From Bradyrhizobium barranii subsp. apii (GTDB lineage Bacteria > Pseudomonadota > Alphaproteobacteria > Rhizobiales > Xanthobacteraceae), in the NCBI RefSeq assembly GCF_011516635.5, contig NZ_CP096255.1, positions 310,001 through 374,000 of the forward strand: DNA of 64,000 nucleotides, written 5' to 3'. The notes below the pieces were generated by a model. That model saw only the letters and a program-made list of their open reading frames with translations. It was not told the DNA's origin and ran no database searches. Below, piece after piece: positions 26,383 through 35,660 of this stretch (position 1 is the first letter of the stretch; each line of letters opens with the position of its first letter). A program made the translations under genes and the position numbers.

Positions 26383-26721
26383 ATGAAAATTGTTATGGCG
26401 ATTATCAAGCCATTCAAGCTGGAAGAAGTCCGTGACGCCCTGACCGCCATCGGCGTTCACGGTCTCACGGTGACGGAAGTCAAGGGATATGGCCGCCAGA
26501 AAGGCCATACGGAAATCTATCGCGGTGCCGAATACGCCGTGAGCTTCCTGCCCAAGATCAAGATCGAGGTCGCTGTCGCCTCCGACCAGGTCGACAAGAC
26601 CATCGACGCCATCACGTCCGCCGCGAAAACCGGGCAGATCGGCGACGGCAAGATCTTCGTCATCAACCTCGACCATGCGGTTCGCATCCGCACCGGCGAG
26701 GCCGATGCCGCGGCCCTTTGA
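26383..26721 (+). CDS. glnK: PII nitrogen regulatory protein, second copy
   Basis: A 112-residue PII protein closely similar to the copy at 22862. It has [20 protein letters not shown], the T-loop [15 protein letters not shown] with Y51 for uridylylation, and [13 protein letters not shown] near the end. It is followed 37 bp later by amtB on the same strand and preceded by a sigma-54-type promoter. It is probably the nitrogen-starvation-induced copy. Confidence 0.95.
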   Translation: MKIVMAIIKPFKLEEVRDALTAIGVHGLTVTEVKGYGRQKGHTEIYRGAEYAVSFLPKIKIEVAVASDQVDKTIDAITSAAKTGQIGDGKIFVINLDHAVRIRTGEADAAAL

Positions 26722-26758
26722 TTTCGCGCTCAACCTTTACCAATCAGGAGTGAATAAA

Positions 26759-28207
26759 ATGACGTTTAAGCGTCCCTATGGCGCGGGATTGGCGGCTCTC
26801 GCAGTCGGCATGTTCGCTGCGACCGCGGCCTATGCCGAGCCAACGGTCAACAAGGGAGACAACGCCTGGATGCTGACATCGACAGTGCTCGTGCTGTTGA
26901 TGACGATCCCCGGCCTCGCGCTGTTCTACGGCGGTCTCGTCCGTTCCAAGAACATGCTCTCCGTGCTGATGCAGGTGTTCTACACCGTCTGCGTCGTCAC
27001 TGTAATCTGGGCCGTGTACGGCTACAGCCTCACCTTCACCGGCGGCTCCGACTTCATCGGCGGCTTCTCCAAGGCCTTCATGATGGGCGTCACCACCGAC
27101 TCGAAGGCCGCGACCTTCTCGGTCGACGCCAACATCTCGGAGCTCATCTATATGTGCTTCCAGATGACCTTCGCGGCGATCACGCCGGCCCTCATCGTCG
27201 GCGCCTTCGCCGAGCGCATGAAGTTCGCGGCCATCGCGCTCTTCATCCCGCTCTGGGTCACGCTGATCTACTTCCCGATCGCGCACATGGTCTGGTACTG
27301 GCCCGGCCCGGACATGATCCAGGACGCTGCCAAGGCACTGGCTGCTGCCACTGATGCGGCTGCGAAGACCGCGGCGCAGGCCAAGCTCGACGAGATCAAC
27401 GCCGACGCCGGCTGGATCTTCAAGAAGGGCGCGATCGACTTCGCTGGCGGCACCGTGGTGCACATCAACGCCGGCATCGCAGGTCTCGTCGGCGCTCTGC
27501 TGATCGGCAAGCGCGTCGGCTACGGCAAGGAGCTGATGGCTCCGCACTCGCTGACCATGTCGATGATCGGCGCCTCGCTGCTCTGGGTCGGCTGGTTCGG
27601 CTTCAACGCCGGCTCCAACCTCGAAGCCAACGGCGGCGCAGCCCTCGCCATGACCAACTCCTTCGTCGCCACAGCGGCCGCCGCGCTGTCGTGGATGTTC
27701 GCGGAGTGGATCGTGAAGGGTCACCCGTCGGTGCTCGGCGTCATCTCCGGCGCTGTCGCGGGCCTCGTGGCCGTCACGCCTGCCGCCGGCTTCGCCGGCG
27801 TGATGGGTGCGATCGTCCTCGGCCTCGTGGTCGGCGTGGTCTGCCTGTTCTTCTGCACCGTCGTGAAGAACGCGCTCGGCTACGATGACAGCCTCGATGT
27901 GTTCGGCGTGCACTGCGTCGGCGGCATCGTCGGCGCCCTTGGCACCGGCATCCTCGTCAATCCGGCGCTGGGTGGTGCGGGCATCATCGACTACACCGCG
28001 ATCCCGCCGAAGGTTGCCGATTACGACTTCGCGGCACAGATGGTCTCCCAGCTCTGGGGCGTCTGCACCACGCTGGTGTGGTCGGGCATCGGTTCGGCGA
28101 TCCTCTACAAGGTCGTCGATGTGATCGTTGGCCTCCGCGCCAATGTCGAGACCGAGCGTGAAGGCCTCGACATCACCGAGCACACCGAGCGCGCCTACAA
28201 CATGTAA
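26759..28207 (+). CDS. amtB: Ammonium transporter Amt, second copy
   Basis: This is an ammonium channel of about 482 residues with a cleavable N-terminal signal-type segment (GLAALAVGMFAATAAYAEP). Conserved segments are NAWMLTSTVLVLLMTIPGLALFYGGLV, the twin-His helix DVFGVHCVGGIVGALGTGIL and the C-terminal ETEREGLDITEHTERAY. An insertion of about 30 residues, alanine-rich (KALAAATDAAAKTAAQAKLDE), lies in an extramembrane loop and is absent from the first Amt. The ATG at 26759 follows CAGGAG. It forms an operon with glnK and ends at a strong terminator (28291-28326). Confidence 0.95.
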   Translation: MTFKRPYGAGLAALAVGMFAATAAYAEPTVNKGDNAWMLTSTVLVLLMTIPGLALFYGGLVRSKNMLSVLMQVFYTVCVVTVIWAVYGYSLTFTGGSDFIGGFSKAFMMGVTTDSKAATFSVDANISELIYMCFQMTFAAITPALIVGAFAERMKFAAIALFIPLWVTLIYFPIAHMVWYWPGPDMIQDAAKALAAATDAAAKTAAQAKLDEINADAGWIFKKGAIDFAGGTVVHINAGIAGLVGALLIGKRVGYGKELMAPHSLTMSMIGASLLWVGWFGFNAGSNLEANGGAALAMTNSFVATAAAALSWMFAEWIVKGHPSVLGVISGAVAGLVAVTPAAGFAGVMGAIVLGLVVGVVCLFFCTVVKNALGYDDSLDVFGVHCVGGIVGALGTGILVNPALGGAGIIDYTAIPPKVADYDFAAQMVSQLWGVCTTLVWSGIGSAILYKVVDVIVGLRANVETEREGLDITEHTERAYNM

Positions 28208-28290
28208 CTCTTCTCCCGGGCGCGGCCTCCGCGGGGGCCGTGCCCACAACTACGGTTTGGGGCACATACCCGGCAATGTCCCGACCGTTG

Positions 28291-28326
28291 AGGGGCTCCA
28301 GCGCAAGCTGGAGCCCCTTTCTTTTT
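28291..28326 (+). terminator. Rho-independent terminator of glnK-amtB
   Basis: AGGGGCTCCAGC and GCTGGAGCCCCTT pair across a GCAA loop (28291-28318), followed by TTCTTTTT. It is a strong stem with a T-tract, 84 bp after the amtB stop. Confidence 0.9.
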
Positions 28327-28424
28327 GGCGCGCCGCATCGTCGCAGCGGCCACGCCTGCACCAAGCCCAAATTGCATTGTCCCGAAACTGGTGAATATCA
28401 TGCTCCCGTCCGGAGCACGGTCTC

Positions 28425-30023
28425 ATGAGCCTGTTGCGTTTCGTGGCTTTGTGTTTGCTGTCGCTTGCCCTGTCTGCCCTCGACGCCAAGGCCGACAAGC
28501 GCGTTGCGCTGGTGATTGGCAACGGCGCCTACCGGAACGTTCCCACGCTCGCCAATCCGACCAATGATGCGGCCGACATCGGCGCGGCGCTGAAGCGATC
28601 GGGATTCGAGCCCCTGGTCGCGACCGATCTCGATCAGGCCGCCATGCAGGACACCGTTCTTCGCTTTGCGCGCGAGGCCCGCGGCGCCGACGTCGCCCTG
28701 TTTCATTACAGCGGACACGCGCTGCAATTCGCAGGCGTCAACTATCTGGTGCCCGTCGATGCCGTCGTGCGCGACGAGGTTGATCTGCGGCGCCTGGTGC
28801 GCGCCGACGAGATCCTGGCGGATTTGCAGCAGGCCAAGAACCTGCGCATCCTCGTGCTCGACGCCTGCCGCGACAATCCCTTCGCGGACGAGCTCCGGCG
28901 AAACATCGGGCAGGGGCGCGGCGTAACCGTCAGCCGCGGGCTGGCCAAGATGGAGAGCCCGGAGGGCACCATCATCTCCTATGCGACCCAGGCCGGTCGC
29001 ACGGCCGACGACGGCAACGGCCGCAACAGTCCCTATACCAGCTCGTTCCTGGACCACATCAGCGACAGGGACAACATCAATACAGTGTTCCAGACCATCG
29101 GCGCCGGCGTCTACAAGCGCACCAAGGGATCACAGGTCCCGGAGCTGTCGTTGTCGTTCTTCGGCGAGTTTTACCTCAATGGCAAAGCCGAACCCGCGGC
29201 GCTGACACCATCTTCACCTCGGACTGACCCTTGCGCAGAGGCCGCCGACCATTGGCGCGGTGCGGACGCGCTCGGGACCATCACGGCCTTCAAGGATCAT
29301 CTGCTTCGCTTCCCGTCCTGCGCCTTTGCAGACCTGGCGAAATACCGCATCGAGCTGCTGTCGAAATCCATCGACAGCGCAAAGCGCCCGACGACTTTCG
29401 ACGGAACCTGGATCGCCAACGAAAGCTGCGAGAGCAAACCGCCTTTTCCGGAAGCCCATCGCCAATATGTCTTTCGCATCAAGGAAGGAGTGCTGCACAC
29501 GGTGCTCGGGGACGAGGGCAAGCCCGGCTCTGTGAGTTATGACGGCAAGATCGAAGCGGACGGCAACAGCACTATCTCCGTCAACGGTATCATTGGCGAC
29601 AAGGATCCGCTGAATCGCGCCGCGGGCTCGTCCTATCGATACAAGATCGTGCTCGAACTGAAGGCTTCCAAAGGGGCTGGGGTCCGCACGGAAACCTATT
29701 GGCCGTGTCGCTACGACTTTTCAAAGGTATCAGCGCCAAGCGGAGAATCCGAGCGGAGGCAGCCCGACCCGAAGCGCGCCGCAAAGCGCAATGACAATGC
29801 GGCTGCTGCGCCTTCCGATCGGCGCGACGGCGGACAGGCCGCGCCGGGCGGCAACGGGATGAGCTGCTCCACGATGCGCAGAAATTGCGCGGTGGCTTGC
29901 GTCAGTTTTGGCGGCCAGCCCAATTGTGGCTCAACCTTCTGCGTGCGGCAGGAAGCGGAATGCATGAGCAGCGGATGCTGGAGAAGTCGAGCTTTCAACG
30001 GCTGCGGCATCGCCAAGCGATAG
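28425..30023 (+). CDS. Secreted caspase-family (C14) protein with Cys-rich tail
   Basis: This 532-residue protein has an N-terminal signal peptide (LLRFVALCLLSLALSALDAKA). A caspase-like peptidase domain follows (residues about 24-240): RVALVIGNGAYRNVPTLANP, the catalytic histidine in HYSGHALQ (H98) and the catalytic cysteine in LDACRDNPF (C148). The middle part (about 265-440) has a helical repeat (ITAFKDHLLRFPSCAFADLA) and a beta-rich region (FDGTWIAN...YVFRIKEG). The last 50 residues hold ten cysteines and may be a disulphide-bonded wall- or sugar-binding module. An envelope location is inferred. Such prokaryotic caspase homologues are common in Bradyrhizobium but their substrates are unknown. 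An IS lies 6 bp after the stop and leaves the frame intact. Confidence 0.85.
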   Translation: MSLLRFVALCLLSLALSALDAKADKRVALVIGNGAYRNVPTLANPTNDAADIGAALKRSGFEPLVATDLDQAAMQDTVLRFAREARGADVALFHYSGHALQFAGVNYLVPVDAVVRDEVDLRRLVRADEILADLQQAKNLRILVLDACRDNPFADELRRNIGQGRGVTVSRGLAKMESPEGTIISYATQAGRTADDGNGRNSPYTSSFLDHISDRDNINTVFQTIGAGVYKRTKGSQVPELSLSFFGEFYLNGKAEPAALTPSSPRTDPCAEAADHWRGADALGTITAFKDHLLRFPSCAFADLAKYRIELLSKSIDSAKRPTTFDGTWIANESCESKPPFPEAHRQYVFRIKEGVLHTVLGDEGKPGSVSYDGKIEADGNSTISVNGIIGDKDPLNRAAGSSYRYKIVLELKASKGAGVRTETYWPCRYDFSKVSAPSGESERRQPDPKRAAKRNDNAAAAPSDRRDGGQAAPGGNGMSCSTMRRNCAVACVSFGGQPNCGSTFCVRQEAECMSSGCWRSRAFNGCGIAKR

Positions 30024-30112
30024 GCGTAAGTGTCTGTTCCAAAACATGTTGAGTCGAATGAATCGGTTGTGATTCAAGGTGAGCGGCCTGATTCGATGGG
30101 GACGCGCCGCCA

Positions 30113-30580
30113 ATGTGGACTACCGAGAACCGTGCACGCTACGACCGCAGCCGCCTGCGCTATCCGAGCGACTTGACCGACGAGGAGTGGGCGCTGATCG
30201 CGCCTCGCATCCCGCCGGCCAAGCGCGGCGGCAACAAGCGTACGGTGGACCTGCGCGAGATTGCCAACGGGCTGATGTACATCCTGAGCACAGGTTGCCA
30301 GTGGCGCGCGATCCCCAAGGACCTGCCGCCGCGCTCGACGCTGTATGGCTACTTCGATCTGTGGAGCTGGAACGGCACGCTCGATAAAATTCATCACGCC
30401 CTCTATGTCGAATGTCGCGAAAGGGCCGAGCGCGAGGCTTCTCCCACCGCCGCCATCATCGATAGCCAGAGCGTGAAAAGCGCTGAAAAAGGGGGCCTCA
30501 TGATCTCCATGGCTACGACGCGGGCAAGAAGATCAAGGGCAAGAAGCGGCACATTCTCGTCGACACGCAAGGCCTCTTGA
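30113..30580 (+). CDS. IS5-family transposase, N-terminal frame (orfA), copy 2
   Basis: Identical to the copy 1 frame: YPSDLTDEEWALIAPRIPP, GCQWRAIP and AAIIDSQSVKSAEKGG with the first catalytic Asp. The slippery run AAAAAGGGGG lies at 30486-30495. A -1 shift there leads directly into orfB with no intervening stop. Confidence 0.88.
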   Translation: MWTTENRARYDRSRLRYPSDLTDEEWALIAPRIPPAKRGGNKRTVDLREIANGLMYILSTGCQWRAIPKDLPPRSTLYGYFDLWSWNGTLDKIHHALYVECRERAEREASPTAAIIDSQSVKSAEKGGLMISMATTRARRSRARSGTFSSTRKAS

Positions 30581-30948
30581 TGCACGCCATCGTGCATGCG
30601 GCGGACATCCAGGATCGCGACGGCGGCGTGCTCCTGATGGCAACGTTGTTCGGCCTCTATCCCTTTCTTCTGAAGCTCTACGCCGACGGCGGATATCAAG
30701 GGCCACATTTCCAGAAGGGGCTGCGTAGCGCTCTGAAGCGCGTGAACCTCGAAATCGTCAAACGCTCCGATCAGGCTCACCGTTTCGTCGTCTTGCCCAA
30801 ACGCTGGATCGTCGAGCGTACCTTTGCCTGGCTCGGGCGATGCCGAAGACTGTCCAAAGATTGGGAATGCTTCAATCACAGGGCGCTCGCCTTTCTCAAG
30901 CTGGCCTCCATCCGACTCATGCTGCGAAAGCTATGCAATCCAAGGTAA
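30577..30948 (+). CDS. IS5-family transposase, C-terminal frame (orfB), copy 2
   Basis: Carries YADGGYQG and RWIVERTFAWLGRCRR, the second Asp and the Glu of the DDE triad. The frame is open back to the A5G5 run (GYDAGKKIKGKKRHILVDT precedes the first ATG), which supports expression as a fusion with orfA. Confidence 0.88.
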   Translation: MMHAIVHAADIQDRDGGVLLMATLFGLYPFLLKLYADGGYQGPHFQKGLRSALKRVNLEIVKRSDQAHRFVVLPKRWIVERTFAWLGRCRRLSKDWECFNHRALAFLKLASIRLMLRKLCNPR

Positions 30949-31099
30949 TCTTTCCGGACAGACTCTAAGGCATTCTCCGCAGCCTTCCCATCGAGAACGC
31001 CATGTTCTTTTTGACCGTTGCGCAAAAGAAATAGATTGCCATTTCAGATTGCCGGCGCAGAAACATCGACCACAACGAAAAACAAATCGGGAGGTCGTC

Positions 31100-31502
31100 A
31101 TGCGTTTGGAAGGCGGATGTTATTGCGGCGAAGTGCGCTACGTGGCCGAAGGCGATCCAATGATGCAGGCCCAGTGTCATTGCCGCGAGTGCCAGTATAT
31201 CTCGGGCGGCGCGCCCAACACCTTCATCGCGATGCCGGCGGCCGGCTTCAGCTACATCACCGGGCAGCCCAAGCAATTCACGCGCAAGGACCTCGAACGC
31301 GCCGTCACGCGCGAATTCTGCGCCGAATGCGGCACCCATCTGGTGACCAAGGTTCCGGGCCTGCCGGCGGCGATCCTGAAGGTCGGCACCTTAGACGAGC
31401 CCGCGCAGTTCCATCCGCAGATGGCGATCTACACGCGACATGCAGGAGTTCCACGCGATCCCGGTGGGCATGAAGACATTCGAGAAGCTGCCGGGGCACT
31501 AG
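31100..31502 (+). pseudogene. GFA-family (glutathione-dependent formaldehyde-activating-like) protein, frameshifted near 3' end
   Basis: The first 113 codons encode a typical GFA/Mss4-fold zinc protein: GGCYCGEVRY, QCHCRECQYISG, then FCAECGTHL, the cysteine sets that bind zinc. After IYTR (31434-31439) the frame goes out of phase. The expected end, DMQEFHAIPVGMKTFEKLPG then stop at 31500-31502, is in another frame. A 2-nt loss from a CG run (ACGCG-CG-ACATG) or a 1-nt gain would explain it. As it stands, the frame runs on into a dispersed repeat to 31648. ATG 31100 follows GGGAGGT. The zinc core is intact, so the altered product might still fold. Confidence 0.8.
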
Positions 31503-31863
31503 GCGCGCCCATATCCGGAAACTCGTCATGCCCGGGCTTGCCCCGCCTGCGCGGCCGAAGCCCGCTTCGGCGAGGCGAAGGCCCGGGCATGAACGTTCTT
31601 GGGTACGGTAGAATGGGCCGGGGATGGCCGGGACAGGCCCGGCCATGACGGGACCCGGGCCCGCCATGAGTCCGCTGTATCCGGCCTCATTATTCCCGCT
31701 CCGGACGGGCCGGACCTCAAATCCAGGTCACGGAAATGACTCTTGATGGCGCGGAAAGCCGATGGTTAATCGCGTCTTAACCTCGCCCTATCTATGGTGA
31801 AGTGAACCGCTTCCCGCCGGCGCCTTGGTGCGACCGGCTGTTCCAAGAGTGCTGGCGTCCAGA
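31503..31863. other. Gene-free gap holding a dispersed repeat
   Basis: Apart from the palindromic repeat at 31524-31650 there is no gene. The part 31740-31860 probably contains the promoter of the aminotransferase-ftsK transcript; no clear promoter boxes stand out. Confidence 0.5.
31524..31650. repeat. Dispersed palindromic repeat, CGTCATGCCCGGGC family
   Basis: Begins CGTCATGCCCGGGCTTG and ends AGGCCCGGCCATGACG. Homologous to 16675-16793. Confidence 0.8.
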
Positions 31864-33078
31864 ATGGCTATAACCGCTTCATCCCGTGCGCCGCAGGACA
31901 GTGGAAGCTCCGATAGCGAACGCTCGCCCTTCGTCCGGCTGAACGAGCTGCTGGCACCCCATCAACCGGGTAAGCCCTTGATTACGCTTGCAGTCGGCGA
32001 GCCCCAGCATCCCGTGCCTGACTTCGTCGGCTCGGTGCTGGCCAAGCACATCGCCGATTTCGGCCGTTACCCCGCGAACAAGGGCACCGACCCGTTTCGC
32101 ACGGCAGCGGGCGCCTGGCTGTCGTCGCGCTTCAAGCTGCCGCGGCCGCTCGACCCCGAGAACGAGATTCTCGTCCTCAATGGCAGCCGAGAGGGGCTGT
32201 TCCTCGCCGCGATCGCGGCCGCGCGCTATGTCGGCCCGCGCCCCGGCAAGCCCGCCATCCTGATGCCGAACCCGTTCTATCCGGTCTATGGCGCCGGCGC
32301 CCGCGCCGCGGCCTGCGAGCCGGTCTACCTGCCGACCACCGTGGAAAACGGCTTTCTGCCCGATCTCGATGCCATCGACGAAGCGACGCTGGCGCGCACG
32401 GTGGCGTTCTATCTGGCCTCGCCCGCCAATCCGCAGGGCTCGGTCGCCAAGCCCGACTATTTCAGGCGGTTGAAGCAGCTCGCCGACCGCTACGGCTTCG
32501 TGATCCTCAGCGACGAGTGCTATTCCGAGATCTACACCCGCGAGGCCCCGGGCAGCGCGCTCGAATGCGCCGGCCCTGATTTCACCCGCGTGGTTGCGTT
32601 CCAGTCGCTGTCGAAGCGCTCCAACCTGCCGGGCCTGCGCGTCGGTTTCGCCGCCGGCGACAAGCGATTCATCGGCATGTTCCTCGAGCTGCGCAACATC
32701 GCGGCGCCGCAGGTGCCGGTGCCGCTCCAGCACGTCGCGACCGTTGCCTATGGCGACGAGGCGCATGTCGAGGAGAACCGCAGGCTCTACCGGATCAAGT
32801 TCGATCTCGCCGACCAGATCATCGGCGATCGTTACGGCTATCGCCGACCTGACGCAGGCTTCTGCGTCTGGCTCAACACGTCCGCGCTCGGCGACGACGT
32901 GTCGATCACACTCAAGCTCTTCAAGGAAGCAGGCGTACGCGTGGTGCCCGGCAGCTATCTGGCGCGGCTCCAGCCCGACGGCTTCAATCCGGGCGCAGGT
33001 TTCATTCGCCTTGCGCTGGTGCAGGATGGCGAGACCACGGCGCAGGCGCTGCACCGCCTGGTCGAGACTCTGGGTTAG
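31864..33078 (+). CDS. Class I/II PLP aminotransferase (DapC-like)
   Basis: A 404-residue fold-type I aminotransferase with LAVGEPQHPVPDFV near the N-terminus, YPANKGTDPFRTAAGAWL, SPANPQGSVAKPDYF, the PLP-phosphate region DECYSEIY and the Schiff-base lysine in QSLSKRSNLPGLRVGF (K251). This subgroup contains N-succinyldiaminopimelate aminotransferase DapC (lysine and peptidoglycan precursor synthesis). Other aspartate-type activities cannot be excluded from sequence alone. ftsK follows after 9 bp, so the two are co-transcribed. Confidence 0.88.
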   Translation: MAITASSRAPQDSGSSDSERSPFVRLNELLAPHQPGKPLITLAVGEPQHPVPDFVGSVLAKHIADFGRYPANKGTDPFRTAAGAWLSSRFKLPRPLDPENEILVLNGSREGLFLAAIAAARYVGPRPGKPAILMPNPFYPVYGAGARAAACEPVYLPTTVENGFLPDLDAIDEATLARTVAFYLASPANPQGSVAKPDYFRRLKQLADRYGFVILSDECYSEIYTREAPGSALECAGPDFTRVVAFQSLSKRSNLPGLRVGFAAGDKRFIGMFLELRNIAAPQVPVPLQHVATVAYGDEAHVEENRRLYRIKFDLADQIIGDRYGYRRPDAGFCVWLNTSALGDDVSITLKLFKEAGVRVVPGSYLARLQPDGFNPGAGFIRLALVQDGETTAQALHRLVETLG

Positions 33079-33087
33079 GCGGGGCCC

Positions 33088-35475
33088 ATGAGCATGTCGG
33101 CAATCGAACGTGTCATTCCACTGGTCGGCCATCTGCCACCGTCGATCCGCGAGGGGCTGGCGCGGCGTATGCGCGAGCTCACCGGTTTCAGCCTGATTGC
33201 ATTGTCCGGCGTCGCCTCGGCCGCGCTGATGACCTGGTCGGTGCAGGATCCAAGCCTCAGCCACGCGACCTCACGGCCGATCCGCAACATTCTCGGCTAT
33301 GCCGGCGCGATCGGCGCCGACCTTGCGATGCAGATCCTCGGGCTCGGCGCGATCATGCTGGTCCTGACGGTCGCGGTCTGGGGTTGGCGCATGATGACCC
33401 ATCGCCCGTTCGACCGCGAGGCGCTGCGGCTCGGTTCCTGGATTCTCTGCACCGTGATCGCTGCGGGCTTTGCCAGCTGCTGGCCGCATGGCGGCGCCTG
33501 GCCGCTGCCGACCGGCCTCGGCGGCGTGGTCGGCGATGCGCTGGTGCGCGCGCCCGCGGTGATTTTCGGACCGGCGGGCACGATCTATCGCATGGTGCTG
33601 GGCACGATCCTGTTCGCCGCGATGGGCGCGACCTTCCTGATCGCCTGCGGCCTCGGCGCGCGCGCGCATGACGACGAGTTCGCGGAGATCGAGGACGACG
33701 ACAAGCCGCTCGACGAAGACGAGGAGAGCGATCGCGGCTCGGTGTCGCTGGGGTGGCTGTTCCACGCATTGATGAGCACGAAGGCGCGGCTGATCTGGCT
33801 GCTCGGCACCGCTTACCGCTCGCTGGTCTCGAGCGGACCGAAGACCAAAGCCGTTGCGTTCAGCCGCCAGGAGCCGAATCTCGGCGCCGGCCGCGCCGCG
33901 CCGTCGATCTCGCCGCAGTCCGAAGACGAAATTGACGAGGACGAGCACGAAGAAGAGGAAGACGAGGAGGAGGAAGAGGAGGAGCCGGCCGCGCGCGCCC
34001 CGCGCAAGAAGGCTGCACCAAAGGCCGCTTCCAAGAAATCCTCCGACAAGTTCGAGCTTCCGTCCGTGTCCGTGCTGGCCGCGCCCAAGGCGGGCGATCG
34101 CCAGCCGCTCAGCAAGGCTGAGCTGGAAGCCAATTCGCGTTCGCTCGAAGGCGTGCTGCAGGATTTCGGCGTGCGCGGCGAGATCGTGAAAGCCAATCCG
34201 GGTCCCGTGGTCACACTGTACGAGCTGGAGCCGGCGCCCGGCATCAAGTCATCGCGCGTGATCGGTCTCGCCGACGATATCGCCCGTTCGATGAGCGCGC
34301 TGTCGGCACGCGTCGCCGTCGTACCCGGCCGTAACGCCATCGGCATCGAGCTACCGAATGCGCATCGCGAAAAGGTCTATCTGCGCGAGCTGCTGGTCGC
34401 CAAGGAGACTGTCGATTCGGTTGCGAAGCTGCCGCTCTGCCTCGGCAAGACCATCGGCGGCGACCCCGTGATCATCGACCTCGCGCGCACGCCGCACATG
34501 CTGATCGCCGGCACCACCGGGTCCGGCAAGTCGGTCGCCATCAACACCATGATCCTCAGCCTGGTCTACCGGCTGCGCCCGGACCAGTGCCGCCTGATCA
34601 TGGTCGATCCGAAGATGCTCGAACTCTCCGTCTATGACGGCATTCCCCATCTGCTCACGCCTGTTGTGACCGACCCGAAGAAGGCGGTGGTCGCGCTGAA
34701 ATGGGCCGTGCGCGAGATGGAAGAGCGCTACAAGAACATGGCCAAGCTCGGTGTGCGCAACATCGACGGCTACAATACGCGCCTGCTCGAATTGAAAGCC
34801 AAGGGCGAAGAACCGACGCGCACGGTGCACACCGGCTTCGACAAGGAAACCGGCAAGGCGATCTACGAGGAAGAGAAGCTCTCGCTCGACCCGCTGCCCT
34901 ACATCGTCATCATCGTCGACGAAATGGCCGACCTGATGATGGTCGCCGGCAAGGACATCGAAGGCGCGGTGCAGCGTCTCGCGCAGATGGCGCGCGCCGC
35001 CGGCCTGCATGTGATCCTCGCGACGCAACGCCCGTCGGTCGACGTCATCACCGGCACCATCAAGGCGAACTTCCCGACCCGCATCGCCTTCCAGGTGACG
35101 TCCAAGATCGACAGCCGCACCATCCTGGGCGAGATGGGCGCCGAGCAGCTGCTCGGGCAGGGTGACATGCTCTACATGGCGGGCGGCGGCCGCATCAGCC
35201 GCGTGCACGGACCTTTCGCATCGGACGAGGAAGTCGAGAAGGTGGTGCGGCACCTCAAGACGCAGGGCCAGCCCGAATACCTCGAGGCCGTCACGGCCGA
35301 AGAGCCGACCGAGGACGAGGACGGTGGCGCCGTGTTCGACGCCAGCGGCATGGGCGCGGATGGCGGCGGCGATCTCTTCCAACAGGCCGTGGCCATCGTC
35401 AAACGCGACCGCAAGGCCTCGACAGCTACATCCAGCGCCGGCTCCAGATCGGCTATAACCGTGCCGCGTCCTTGA
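33088..35475 (+). CDS. ftsK: DNA translocase FtsK, apparent frameshift removing the gamma domain
   Basis: The septal DNA pump moves chromosome dimers to dif at division. It has four N-terminal membrane helices (about residues 30-190), an acidic linker ([16 protein letters not shown], about 280-300) and a RecA-like motor with Walker A GTTGSGKS (475-482) and Walker [13 protein letters not shown] (D611, E612). The reading frame given here ends abnormally in [19 protein letters not shown]. One frame over, the DNA encodes [20 protein letters not shown] and continues through [21 protein letters not shown] to a stop at 35565-35567. That is the conserved winged-helix gamma domain that reads KOPS. A single missing base near 35421-35425 explains it. 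A sequencing error is likely because FtsK is normally essential. Confidence 0.92.
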   Translation: MSMSAIERVIPLVGHLPPSIREGLARRMRELTGFSLIALSGVASAALMTWSVQDPSLSHATSRPIRNILGYAGAIGADLAMQILGLGAIMLVLTVAVWGWRMMTHRPFDREALRLGSWILCTVIAAGFASCWPHGGAWPLPTGLGGVVGDALVRAPAVIFGPAGTIYRMVLGTILFAAMGATFLIACGLGARAHDDEFAEIEDDDKPLDEDEESDRGSVSLGWLFHALMSTKARLIWLLGTAYRSLVSSGPKTKAVAFSRQEPNLGAGRAAPSISPQSEDEIDEDEHEEEEDEEEEEEEPAARAPRKKAAPKAASKKSSDKFELPSVSVLAAPKAGDRQPLSKAELEANSRSLEGVLQDFGVRGEIVKANPGPVVTLYELEPAPGIKSSRVIGLADDIARSMSALSARVAVVPGRNAIGIELPNAHREKVYLRELLVAKETVDSVAKLPLCLGKTIGGDPVIIDLARTPHMLIAGTTGSGKSVAINTMILSLVYRLRPDQCRLIMVDPKMLELSVYDGIPHLLTPVVTDPKKAVVALKWAVREMEERYKNMAKLGVRNIDGYNTRLLELKAKGEEPTRTVHTGFDKETGKAIYEEEKLSLDPLPYIVIIVDEMADLMMVAGKDIEGAVQRLAQMARAAGLHVILATQRPSVDVITGTIKANFPTRIAFQVTSKIDSRTILGEMGAEQLLGQGDMLYMAGGGRISRVHGPFASDEEVEKVVRHLKTQGQPEYLEAVTAEEPTEDEDGGAVFDASGMGADGGGDLFQQAVAIVKRDRKASTATSSAGSRSAITVPRP

Positions 35476-35660
35476 TGGAGCGCATGGAACTGGAAGGCAT
35501 CGTCGGACCCGCCAACCACGCCGGAAAGCGCGAGATTCTGGTCGAGGAAGAAGACAGCCACATGTGAGGCGAGCCGCCTCTGAACATAATTTCACGCAAA
35601 ATCGATATCTGCAGTAGCGAAATCACGCTAAAAGGGCGCCCAGCCACACAGGACGACGCG

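Larger units (their letters stand above)
30030..30965 (+). mobile_element. IS5-family insertion sequence, copy 2, 936 bp
   Basis: Same element and length as 7404-8339 but in the opposite orientation, with TAA on both sides (30027-30029 and 30966-30968) and ends GTGTCTGTTCC and GGACAGACTC. It lies between the caspase-like gene and the broken GFA-family gene. Confidence 0.93.

Noticed and set aside
26744..28249. Minus-strand frame of 501 codons opposite amtB
   Set aside because: His/Asp/Arg-rich shadow of a GC-rich membrane-protein gene with no motif of its own. The same holds for other long frames opposite leuS, ftsK, holA and mnmG.
33910..34050. GAG/GAA-rich stretch as a simple-sequence repeat
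   Set aside because: It is the acidic linker of FtsK, which is normally low-complexity.
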